A DNA stretch of 64,000 nt from Bacillota bacterium (GTDB taxonomy: Bacteria; Bacillota; Clostridia; Acetivibrionales; JANLFN01), in contig JAEZTC010000013.1 in NCBI GenBank assembly GCA_023421675.1, positions 310,001 through 374,000 on the forward strand, in the 5' to 3' direction. The translations under genes and the position numbers were made by a program. Positions 1-7,582 of this stretch are shown piece after piece. The notes beneath the pieces are model-generated. The model was given only the letters and a program-made list of their open reading frames with translations. It was not told the origin of the DNA and ran no database searches. Position 1 is the stretch's first letter, and every line of letters begins with the position of its first letter.

Positions 1-1
1 C

Positions 2-2284
2 CAATTGTCACAGTTTATGGATCAGACAAATCCACTTGCAGAACTTACACATAAGAGAAGGCTTAGTGCATTGGGACCTGGAGGTCTCAGCAGGGAAAGG
101 GCCGGATTTGAAGTCAGAGACGTTCACCATTCCCATTATGGCCGTATGTGTCCTATAGAAACTCCTGAAGGTCCTAATATAGGTCTTATAGGTTCATTGA
201 GTACTTATGCAAGAATTAATGAATATGGGTTTATTGAAGCTCCTTATAGGAAGGTTGATAAGGAAAACAGGCTGGTAACCGATGAAATAATATATCTCAC
301 AGCTGATGCTGAAGATGATTACTTTGTAGCACAGGCGAATGAGCCTTTGGACGAGAGCGGAAAATTTGTATCAAGAAAGGTTGCCGCAAGATATAAGGAA
401 GAAATTCTTGAAATGGAAAGCAACCGCGTTGATTTTATGGATGTTTCGCCAAAACAGCTGGTTTCAGTTGCTACTGCAATGATTCCATTCCTTGAAAATG
501 ATGACGCTAACCGTGCACTCATGGGTTCGAACATGCAGCGTCAGGCGGTACCTCTTATAAGAACAGATTCGCCTATCGTAGGAACTGGAATCGAATACAA
601 GGCAGCAAAGGATTCAGGAGTTGTTGTTGTTGCCAGAAACAGCGGTATAGTTGATAAGGTTTCAGCAAGTGAAATAATTATAAAAAGGGACGATGGCAAG
701 AAGGATACTTACAAACTTCTTAAATATCTTCGTTCCAACCAGGGTACATGTTTCAATCAGAGACCTATCGTAAGAAAGAATGAAAGAATTGAAAAGGGTG
801 ACGTAATAGCAGACGGCCCATCAACAGATACTGGTGAAATAGCGCTCGGAAGAAACATTCTTATAGGTTTTATGACTTGGGAAGGTTACAATTACGAGGA
901 TGCTATCCTGATTAGTGAAAAGCTTGTTAAAGAAGATGTATTTACATCAATTCATATAGAGGAATATGAGGCTGAGGCAAGAGATACAAAGCTCGGACCT
1001 GAGGAAATTACCAGAGATATTCCGAATGTCAGTGAAGAATCTTTAAAGGATCTTGACGACAGAGGTATTATCAGAATAGGTGCAGAGGTTCGTGCAGGTG
1101 ATATTCTTGTAGGTAAGGTTACTCCAAAGGGTGAAACTGAGCTTACAGCCGAAGAAAGGCTTTTAAGAGCAATCTTCGGAGAAAAGGCGAGGGAAGTAAG
1201 AGATACCTCATTAAGAGTTCCTCATGGTGAATCAGGTATTATTGTTGACGTTAAGGTGTTCACAAGAGAAAATGGAGATGAGCTGCCTCCGGGAGTAAAT
1301 GAACTGGTAAGGTGTTATATAGCTCAGAAGAGAAAAATCTCCGTTGGTGATAAGATGGCTGGAAGACACGGTAACAAGGGTGTTATTTCCAGAATACTCC
1401 CTGAAGAAGATATGCCGTTCCTTCCGGATGGTACTCCGCTTCAGATTGTACTTAACCCTCTGGGCGTACCTTCACGTATGAACATCGGACAGGTGCTTGA
1501 AGTGCATCTTGGCTATGCTGCCAAAGCTCTTGGCTGGAAAATTGCAACACCTGTATTCGATGGTGCTACGGAAGATGATATAGTTGAAACATTAAAGCAG
1601 GCAGGTCTTTCTGGCGACGGAAAAACTGTACTGTATGACGGAAGAACCGGGCAGCCGTTCGACAATAGGGTTACAGTAGGATATATGTATATCCTCAAGC
1701 TTGCCCATCTTGTTGATGATAAGATACATGCCCGTTCAACCGGACCATACTCACTGGTTACTCAGCAGCCTCTTGGAGGTAAAGCTCAGTTCGGTGGTCA
1801 GAGATTTGGAGAAATGGAAGTTTGGGCCCTTGAAGCTTATGGTGCTGCTTATACCTTACAGGAAATACTTACTGTCAAATCTGACGATGTAGTTGGTAGG
1901 GTTAAGACATACGAAGCAATAGTTAAGGGTGAAAATGTTCCGGAACCAGGTATACCTGAATCCTTTAAGGTATTAATTAAGGAACTCCAGAGTCTTGCAC
2001 TGGATGTAAAGGTTTACTCTGAAGAACAGGAAGAAATTGCAATCAAAGAATCTGTTGAAGATGAGCTTGAAGAGCTTAATGTAAATATTGAGGGCAGGGA
2101 AGATGAAGCACCACTCAATGATTATGATGAGCTTGGCGAAGAGACTATTGAAGATGATATGGATATAGATGACTTTGAACTCGGCGACCTTAGTACAGCA
2201 GATAACCTTGATGAAGGCATTGTCGATGACCTCTTCACAGAAGATGTGGATGTAGAAGATGATGACTTCGACGAAGAAATATAG
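2..2284 (+). CDS. rpoB: RNA polymerase beta subunit, 3' part (5' end outside window)
   Basis: C-terminal two thirds of the beta subunit, which forms half of the RNA polymerase active-site cleft. The reading frame is open from base 2 with no start in the window, so the gene is cut by the window edge. It opens in the rifampicin-binding region (SQFMDQTNPLAELTHKRR). The Asp, His and Ser corresponding to E. coli D516, H526 and S531 are all the sensitive-type residues. Later conserved blocks include GYNYEDAILISEKL and KMAGRHGNKGV. The last ~75 residues are strikingly acidic (runs of D/E). It lies 14 bases upstream of rpoC and is surely co-transcribed with it. Identification is certain from sequence. 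Confidence 0.98.
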   Translation, partial: QLSQFMDQTNPLAELTHKRRLSALGPGGLSRERAGFEVRDVHHSHYGRMCPIETPEGPNIGLIGSLSTYARINEYGFIEAPYRKVDKENRLVTDEIIYLTADAEDDYFVAQANEPLDESGKFVSRKVAARYKEEILEMESNRVDFMDVSPKQLVSVATAMIPFLENDDANRALMGSNMQRQAVPLIRTDSPIVGTGIEYKAAKDSGVVVVARNSGIVDKVSASEIIIKRDDGKKDTYKLLKYLRSNQGTCFNQRPIVRKNERIEKGDVIADGPSTDTGEIALGRNILIGFMTWEGYNYEDAILISEKLVKEDVFTSIHIEEYEAEARDTKLGPEEITRDIPNVSEESLKDLDDRGIIRIGAEVRAGDILVGKVTPKGETELTAEERLLRAIFGEKAREVRDTSLRVPHGESGIIVDVKVFTRENGDELPPGVNELVRCYIAQKRKISVGDKMAGRHGNKGVISRILPEEDMPFLPDGTPLQIVLNPLGVPSRMNIGQVLEVHLGYAAKALGWKIATPVFDGATEDDIVETLKQAGLSGDGKTVLYDGRTGQPFDNRVTVGYMYILKLAHLVDDKIHARSTGPYSLVTQQPLGGKAQFGGQRFGEMEVWALEAYGAAYTLQEILTVKSDDVVGRVKTYEAIVKGENVPEPGIPESFKVLIKELQSLALDVKVYSEEQEEIAIKESVEDELEELNVNIEGREDEAPLNDYDELGEETIEDDMDIDDFELGDLSTADNLDEGIVDDLFTEDVDVEDDDFDEEI

Positions 2285-2298
2285 GAGGGAGATAAACT

Positions 2299-5200
2299 AT
2301 GTTTGAACTCAATAATTTTGACTCAATGAGAATTGGTTTAGCATCTCCGGAAAAGATAAGAGAATGGTCAAAGGGTGAAGTTAAAAAACCTGAAACTATT
2401 AACTATAGAACTTTAAAGCCTGAAAGGGACGGGCTTTTCTGTGAGAGAATCTTTGGTCCTCAAAAGGACTGGGAATGCCATTGCGGTAAGTATAAAAGAA
2501 TAAGATACAAGGGTATTGTGTGTGACAGATGCGGCGTTGAAGTTACCCGTTCCAAGGTTAGAAGAGAAAGAATGGGCCACATTGAGCTTGCAGCCCCAGT
2601 TTCACATATTTGGTACTTCAAAGGAATTCCTAGCAGAATGGGACTTATTCTTGATATGTCCCCAAGGAACCTTGAAAAAATATTATACTTTGCTTCTTAC
2701 GTTGTTATTGATCCAGGTCAGACTCCTTTGTCCAAAAAGCAGCTGTTATCTGAAAAGGAATACAGAGACAGTGTTGAAAAATTCGGACACAAATTCAGAG
2801 CCGGAATGGGTGCTGAAGCAATTAAGGAACTGCTTGTAGAAATAGATCTTGAAAACCTTTCTAAGGAATTAAGATCAGAAGCAAATGAATCTACGGGCCA
2901 GAAGAAGATAAGAACAATAAAGAGACTTGAAGTAGTAGAGGCTTTCAGACTTTCAGGCAACAGACCTGACTGGATGATACTTGATGTTGTACCTGTTATC
3001 CCTCCTGAACTTCGTCCAATGGTTCAGTTGGATGGCGGAAGGTTTGCAACTTCAGACTTGAATGACCTTTACAGAAGAGTTATCAATAGAAACAACCGTT
3101 TGAAGAGGCTTCTTGATTTAGGTGCTCCTGATATTATCGTCAGAAATGAAAAAAGAATGCTTCAGGAGGCAGTAGATGCTCTCATAGATAATGGCAGAAG
3201 AGGCAGACCTGTTACAGGCCCTGGAAACAGACCATTAAAATCACTTTCAGATATGCTTAAAGGTAAGCAGGGACGTTTCAGACAGAACCTTTTGGGTAAG
3301 CGTGTTGACTACTCAGGACGTTCGGTTATCGTTGTAGGACCTGAACTTAAGATTTACCAGTGTGGTCTTCCAAAGGAAATGGCTCTTGAACTGTTTAAAC
3401 CATTTGTAATGAAAAAGCTTGTTAATGACGGGCTCGCTCATAATATAAAGAGTGCTAAAAGAATGGTTGAAAGAGTTAGAAATGAAGTTTGGGATGTACT
3501 TGAAGATGTAATAAAAGAGCATCCAGTACTTCTCAACCGTGCTCCAACGCTTCACAGACTTGGTATTCAGGCATTTGAACCTGTACTTGTTGAAGGTAGG
3601 GCAATAAAGCTTCATCCATTGGTATGTACAGCTTATAATGCCGACTTCGATGGTGACCAGATGGCTGTTCACGTACCTCTGTCAGCAGAGGCACAGGCAG
3701 AAGCAAGATTCCTTATGCTTTCTGCAAACAACCTTCTGAAGCCACAGGATGGTAAGCCTGTAACTGTTCCTACACAGGACATGGTTCTCGGAAGCTATTA
3801 CCTGACTCTTGAAAAGGGTGGTGAACCTGGAGAAGGTAAGGTTTTCGGTAATTTAGATGAAGTTATCATGGCATATGAAAATGGTTACCTCGGACTCCAT
3901 GCCCCAATCAAGGTTAAAATGATCAAGGTTATTAATGGCGAACCTGTAACCAAAATGGTTGATGTTACTGCAGGAAAGCTTATATTCAACGAAGCTATTC
4001 CTCAGGACCTCGGATTTATCGACAGATCAGAGCCGGGTAAGGAATTTGACCTTGAAATCAACTTCCTTGTTGACAGAAAAGGCCTTGGAAAAATAATTGA
4101 TAAGTGTATAAAGGCCCATGGAACAACTGACACAGCAGTTCTTTTGGATAAGATAAAAGCTCTTGGCTTCAAGTATTCAACCAGAGGAGCCATAACAATA
4201 AGCGTTTCAGATATGGTTATACCTGAAATAAAGAAACGCTACCTAAATGAAACTGAGGAAAGAATTGAAAACATTATAAAACAGTATAAGCGCGGTTTGA
4301 TATCAGATGAAGAGAGATATAACTCTGTAATATCAGCTTGGACAGAGACTGTTGACAACGTTACACAAGCGCTGATGAGCAATCTTGATAAGTTCAATCC
4401 CGTTTATATGATGGCTCATTCAGGAGCGAGAGGTAACGTAAACCAGATAAGACAGCTTGCTGGTATGAGAGGTCTTATGGCTGATACCTCCGGTAAGACC
4501 ATAGAAATTCCTATCAAGGCTAATTTCCGTGAAGGTCTTAACGTTTTGGAATACTTCATATCCACACATGGTGCCAGAAAGGGTCTTGCAGATACAGCAC
4601 TTAGAACTGCCGACTCAGGTTACCTTACAAGAAGACTTGTTGACGTAAGTCAGGATGTTATTGTAAGAGAACTGGACTGTGGAACCAAGAAGGGTATTGA
4701 TGTTTACGATATTAAAGATGGAAGCGAAATCATAGAAAGTTTTGCAGAAAGACTTGCAGGACGTTATGCAGCAGAACCTATCTACCATCCACAGACCGGT
4801 GAGCTTATTATGGACACCGATAGGATGATGAGGGATGCTGATGCTGAAAGAATCGTAAAAGCTGGATTCAAAAAGGTAAAGATAAGATCAATTCTTACAT
4901 GCCATTCTGAATTTGGAGTTTGTGCAAAGTGTTATGGTGCAAACCTTGCAACAGGTGGAGATGTTAATATTGGTGAAGCAGTTGGTATAATAGCTGCTCA
5001 GTCAATAGGTGAACCTGGTACACAGCTTACAATGAGAACCTTCCATACCGGTGGTGTTGCGGGTGATGACATTACCCAAGGTCTCCCTAGAGTTGAAGAA
5101 TTGTTCGAAGCAAGAAAACCTAAGGGACTTGCAATAATTTCAGAAATTCAGGGAACTGTAAAGATAAGTGATACAAAGAAAAAGAGAGAAGTAATAATTA

Positions 5201-5796
5201 CTGCTGAGGATGGGGATGCAAGAAATTACCTGATTCCTTACGGTTCAAGAATAAAGGTATCAGATGGCGATGTTGTTGAAGCCGGTGATGAACTTACAGA
5301 AGGTTCGGTAAATCCGCATGATATACTCAAGATTAAAGGTATCAAGGGTGTTCAGGGTTACCTGCTTCAGGAGGTTCAAAGGGTTTACAGACTCCAGGGT
5401 GTTGATATCAACGATAAGCACATCGAGGTAATAGTAAGGCAAATGCTTAGAAAAGTTAAGGTTGATGATGCCGGGGATACAAACCTCTTACCTGGCGGAC
5501 TTGTTGATATCTTTGATTTCGAAGCAGAAAATGCAAAGGCTACAGCAGAAGGTTTAAGACCAGCAGAAGGCAAGCAGACACTGCTTGGAATAACAAAAGC
5601 TTCCCTGGCAACCGAATCATTCCTGTCAGCTGCGTCATTCCAGGAAACTACAAGAGTTCTTACTGAAGCAGCTATAAAAGGAAAGATAGATCCGCTGGTA
5701 GGTTTGAAGGAAAATGTTATCATAGGAAAACTGATACCTGCGGGAACGGGAATGAGCAGGTACAAGGACATATCAATCAGTACGGTTGTTGAATAA
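2299..5796 (+). CDS. rpoC: RNA polymerase beta' subunit
   Basis: The 1165-residue beta' subunit carries the catalytic Mg-binding loop of RNA polymerase. Visible landmarks are the N-terminal zinc ribbon (CHCGKY...CDRCGVEV, residues ~60-81), the catalytic NADFDGDQMAVH motif (~residues 448-459), the second Cys cluster CHSEFGVCAKCYG (~869-881), and bridge-helix/trigger-loop sequences (GARGNVNQIRQLAGMRG; QSIGEPGTQLTMRTFHTGG). The ATG is preceded by AGGAGGG overlapping the rpoB stop region, so translation is coupled to rpoB. Length is close to the Firmicutes norm (~1200). It is followed at once by a strong hairpin terminator. Confidence 0.98.
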   Translation: MFELNNFDSMRIGLASPEKIREWSKGEVKKPETINYRTLKPERDGLFCERIFGPQKDWECHCGKYKRIRYKGIVCDRCGVEVTRSKVRRERMGHIELAAPVSHIWYFKGIPSRMGLILDMSPRNLEKILYFASYVVIDPGQTPLSKKQLLSEKEYRDSVEKFGHKFRAGMGAEAIKELLVEIDLENLSKELRSEANESTGQKKIRTIKRLEVVEAFRLSGNRPDWMILDVVPVIPPELRPMVQLDGGRFATSDLNDLYRRVINRNNRLKRLLDLGAPDIIVRNEKRMLQEAVDALIDNGRRGRPVTGPGNRPLKSLSDMLKGKQGRFRQNLLGKRVDYSGRSVIVVGPELKIYQCGLPKEMALELFKPFVMKKLVNDGLAHNIKSAKRMVERVRNEVWDVLEDVIKEHPVLLNRAPTLHRLGIQAFEPVLVEGRAIKLHPLVCTAYNADFDGDQMAVHVPLSAEAQAEARFLMLSANNLLKPQDGKPVTVPTQDMVLGSYYLTLEKGGEPGEGKVFGNLDEVIMAYENGYLGLHAPIKVKMIKVINGEPVTKMVDVTAGKLIFNEAIPQDLGFIDRSEPGKEFDLEINFLVDRKGLGKIIDKCIKAHGTTDTAVLLDKIKALGFKYSTRGAITISVSDMVIPEIKKRYLNETEERIENIIKQYKRGLISDEERYNSVISAWTETVDNVTQALMSNLDKFNPVYMMAHSGARGNVNQIRQLAGMRGLMADTSGKTIEIPIKANFREGLNVLEYFISTHGARKGLADTALRTADSGYLTRRLVDVSQDVIVRELDCGTKKGIDVYDIKDGSEIIESFAERLAGRYAAEPIYHPQTGELIMDTDRMMRDADAERIVKAGFKKVKIRSILTCHSEFGVCAKCYGANLATGGDVNIGEAVGIIAAQSIGEPGTQLTMRTFHTGGVAGDDITQGLPRVEELFEARKPKGLAIISEIQGTVKISDTKKKREVIITAEDGDARNYLIPYGSRIKVSDGDVVEAGDELTEGSVNPHDILKIKGIKGVQGYLLQEVQRVYRLQGVDINDKHIEVIVRQMLRKVKVDDAGDTNLLPGGLVDIFDFEAENAKATAEGLRPAEGKQTLLGITKASLATESFLSAASFQETTRVLTEAAIKGKIDPLVGLKENVIIGKLIPAGTGMSRYKDISISTVVE

Positions 5797-5804
5797 AGAA
5801 AGAG

Positions 5805-5835
5805 GGCCTGCCGTATGGCAGGCCTTTTAAATTTT
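5805..5835 (+). terminator. Intrinsic terminator after rpoBC
   Basis: A perfect 8-bp GC-rich stem, GGCCTGCC / GGCAGGCC, with a 4-base loop (gtat) is followed by a T-rich tail. It starts 8 bases after the rpoC stop and separates rpoBC from the str operon. Confidence 0.9.
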
Positions 5836-5851
5836 AGGAAAAGACCTGGTC

Positions 5852-5881
5852 TTGACAAAAAAGAGTACCTGGTGATAAAAT
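5852..5881 (+). promoter_or_regulatory. Sigma-A promoter of the str operon (extended -10)
   Basis: TTGACA at 5852-5857, an 18-base spacer, and TAAAAT at 5876-5881 preceded by TGa (extended -10). A heptamer ACCTGGT occurs at 5844-5850 and again at 5867-5873, flanking the -35 box, with an inverted CCAGGT at 5927-5932. It should drive the L7Ae-like gene and rpsL-rpsG-fusA-tuf. Confidence 0.75.
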
Positions 5882-5954
5882 ATTTCAGTGTGCATTTTTG
5901 TAGGTTTCCAATATCCTAATAAAATGCCAGGTATTTGTTCCAGGGGGTTCAAGC

Positions 5955-6197
5955 GTGCTTGACAATTTAAGATTCAAGAAAAAAATAGTTGGTATAAAGC
6001 AATCATTAAGAGCATTAGAAGAAGGTATTGCTGTTCAGGTTATTTTAGCTAAGGATGCAGATCCTAGAGTATTGGGTAAAATAAAGGAACTATGCAATAA
6101 GAATAATATTGAAATAATTTATGCAGACAATATGAAACTTCTGGGGAAAGCCTGCGGAATTGATGTAGGGGCTGCCTCTGTAGTAATTTTAGAATAA
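5955..6197 (+). CDS. rplGB: L7Ae/L30e/S12e/Gadd45-family RNA-binding protein (YbxF-type)
   Basis: An 80-residue protein of the L7Ae superfamily, whose YbxF/YlxQ members bind kink-turn RNA and associate with ribosomes. Family features seen: a short alpha/beta/alpha fold, the segment VVGIKQS-type N-terminus (here IVGIKQSLRALEEG), AKDADPRVLGKI, and C-terminal LGKACGIDVGAASVVIL, the conserved RNA-binding loop region. It has a GTG start at 5955 with AGGGGG seven bases upstream. It is the first gene of the str operon, the usual position in Firmicutes (rpoC-ybxF-rpsL). The family assignment is firm; the exact cellular role of bacterial members is only partly known. Confidence 0.9.
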   Translation: MLDNLRFKKKIVGIKQSLRALEEGIAVQVILAKDADPRVLGKIKELCNKNNIEIIYADNMKLLGKACGIDVGAASVVILE

Positions 6198-6213
6198 ATT
6201 TGCCAATCTACTA

Positions 6214-6251
6214 TTTACAAACAACCATACCGGTTGCAAATGTAAATTTTT
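6214..6251 (+). terminator. Candidate attenuator hairpin between the L7Ae gene and rpsL
   Basis: Nested inverted repeats TTTACA (6214-6219) / TGTAAA (6241-6246) and CAACC (6222-6226) / GGTTG (6232-6236) form a two-part stem, followed directly by TTTTT. This looks like an intrinsic terminator or attenuator 36 bases before the rpsL start. The stem is only moderately stable, so partial read-through is expected. No competing antiterminator was worked out. Confidence 0.4.
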
Positions 6252-6286
6252 AAATTGTATTTTATATATAGGAGGTGAGTAAAAAA

Positions 6287-6715
6287 ATGCCAACATTTAA
6301 CCAGTTAGTCAGGAAAGGTAGAGAAGTAGCTGAGAAAAAATCAACAGCTCCGGCTCTTCAAAAGGGTTTAAACTCTTTGAAAAAGTCACCTATTGATTTA
6401 AGCAGCCCACAAAAACGTGGTGTGTGTACAGTTGTTAAAACTACTACCCCAAAGAAGCCTAACTCTGCATTGAGAAAGGTAGCAAGGGTACGTTTAACAA
6501 ACGGTCTCGAAGTAACAGCTTACATTCCTGGTATAGGACATAACTTGCAGGAGCATAGTGTTGTTCTTATCAGAGGAGGTAGGGTTAAGGACCTGCCTGG
6601 CGTAAGGTACCATATTATCAGAGGAACTCTCGATACAGCTGGTGTTGCAAAAAGAATGCAGAGTCGTTCCAAGTATGGTGCTAAAAGGCCAAAGGCTGGT
6701 GCAGCTAAGAAGTAA
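6287..6715 (+). CDS. rpsL: 30S ribosomal protein S12
   Basis: A 142-residue S12, part of the 30S decoding centre. Signature blocks are MPTFNQLVRKGR at the N-terminus, TTPKKPNSALRKVARVRL (with the Lys equivalent to K42/43 of the streptomycin site intact), and GGRVKDLPGVRYH (Lys-87/88 equivalent intact), so it is streptomycin-sensitive type. The correct start is the ATG at 6287. An in-frame GTG at 6275 lies inside the perfect Shine-Dalgarno AGGAGGTGAG and is not a start. Second gene of the str operon. Confidence 0.98.
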   Translation: MPTFNQLVRKGREVAEKKSTAPALQKGLNSLKKSPIDLSSPQKRGVCTVVKTTTPKKPNSALRKVARVRLTNGLEVTAYIPGIGHNLQEHSVVLIRGGRVKDLPGVRYHIIRGTLDTAGVAKRMQSRSKYGAKRPKAGAAKK

Positions 6716-6845
6716 ATCGTACGATGTGCTGTGCACGAAGTATGAAGTTCAATAGTGCCAAGTACGTTGTTTTATATATGAGATATATAAATTCTATGTA
6801 CAGAGCGCTGGCGACGGCTTAAATGCCGCGAGTACCCATGATATG

Positions 6846-6880
6846 AGGGGATAGCTTTAGTTAGCAATTCCAAATCCCCT
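6846..6880 (+). promoter_or_regulatory. Hairpin in the rpsL-rpsG intercistronic leader
   Basis: AGGGGAT (6846-6852) and ATCCCCT (6874-6880) form a 7-bp stem with an inner GCT/AGC pairing, ending 12 bases before the rpsG Shine-Dalgarno. The rpsL-rpsG gap is 192 nt. In E. coli S7 represses its own translation through the rpsL-rpsG intercistronic RNA, so a comparable role is possible here but unproven. Confidence 0.4.
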
Positions 6881-6907
6881 AAAATTATCAAGAAGGAGGG
6901 AAGTAAG

Positions 6908-7378
6908 GTGCCAAGAAGAGGTCATATACCTAAAAGAGATGTATTACCAGATCCACTTTATAATGATAAAGTAGTTACCAAACTGATCAATAATATCATG
7001 TATGATGGTAAAAAGGGTGTAGCAGAAAAAATCATTTATGATGCATTCGATATTATAAAGGAAAAGACTGGTAAAGAACCTCTGGAAGTTTTTGAACAGG
7101 CAATGAACAATATTATGCCTGTACTTGAAGTTAAAGCAAGAAGAGTTGGTGGAGCTACCTATCAGGTTCCAATGGAAGTTAGACCTGAAAGAAGACAGGC
7201 TTTAGGACTCAGATGGCTTACAACTTATTCACGTGCCAGAGGAGAAAGAACCATGAAGGAAAGACTTGCAGGAGAAATTCTCGATGCAACAAACAACCTT
7301 GGTGGAGCTTTCAAGAAGAAGGAAGACACTCATAAAATGGCTGAAGCTAATAAGGCTTTTGCTCATTACAGATGGTAA
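6908..7378 (+). CDS. rpsG: 30S ribosomal protein S7
   Basis: A 156-residue S7, the primary 16S rRNA-binding protein that nucleates the 30S head. Recognised from MPRRGHIPKRDVLPDPLYNDK at the N-terminus (shortened here), the rRNA-binding helix region VGGATYQVPMEV, RRQALGLRWL, and the C-terminal AEANKAFAHYRW. The length equals the bacterial norm. It has a GTG start with AAGGAGGG eight bases upstream; the alternative of a longer start is excluded by stops. Third gene of the str operon. Confidence 0.98.
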   Translation: MPRRGHIPKRDVLPDPLYNDKVVTKLINNIMYDGKKGVAEKIIYDAFDIIKEKTGKEPLEVFEQAMNNIMPVLEVKARRVGGATYQVPMEVRPERRQALGLRWLTTYSRARGERTMKERLAGEILDATNNLGGAFKKKEDTHKMAEANKAFAHYRW

Positions 7379-7385
7379 TAACTCA

Positions 7386-7545
7386 GTTGACAGTTATCAG
7401 ATGACAGATGACAGTTATTTCTGTAGAATGATATGCTGTTACTAAAAACTAAAATATTAATTATTGTATAGTTATTAAGTGTTGATGAGTTGTATTTGAT
7501 AAAAAGACTTAATTGTCCCACTTGTCACTTGTCAACTGTCAACTT
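7386..7545 (+). repeat. Heptad-repeat inverted element in the rpsG-fusA gap
   Basis: Left arm (7386-7420): consecutive 7-mers GTTGACA, GTTATCA, GATGACA, GATGACA, GTTATTT. Right arm (7513-7545) read on the opposite strand gives GTTGACA, GTTGACA, AGTGACA and AGTGGGACA-like units. The two arms are complementary, so the 204-nt rpsG-fusA spacer could fold into a long imperfect hairpin with a ~90-nt AT-rich loop. The same GTTGACA units recur at 50965-50994. No ORF or transposase is associated. Confidence 0.7.
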
Positions 7546-7582
7546 AAATTATGACTATCGTGACACGGAAGGAGGAAAAGTA

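Noticed and set aside
5385..5858. Minus-strand ORF of 157 codons opposite the rpoC 3' end
   Set aside because: Covers a highly conserved rpoC region, and its start lies beyond the rpoC terminator without SD or promoter.
7490..7582. N-terminal extension of fusA from an upstream TTG
   Set aside because: It would translate the heptad repeat; the ATG at 7583 has a strong SD and matches the EF-G N-terminus.
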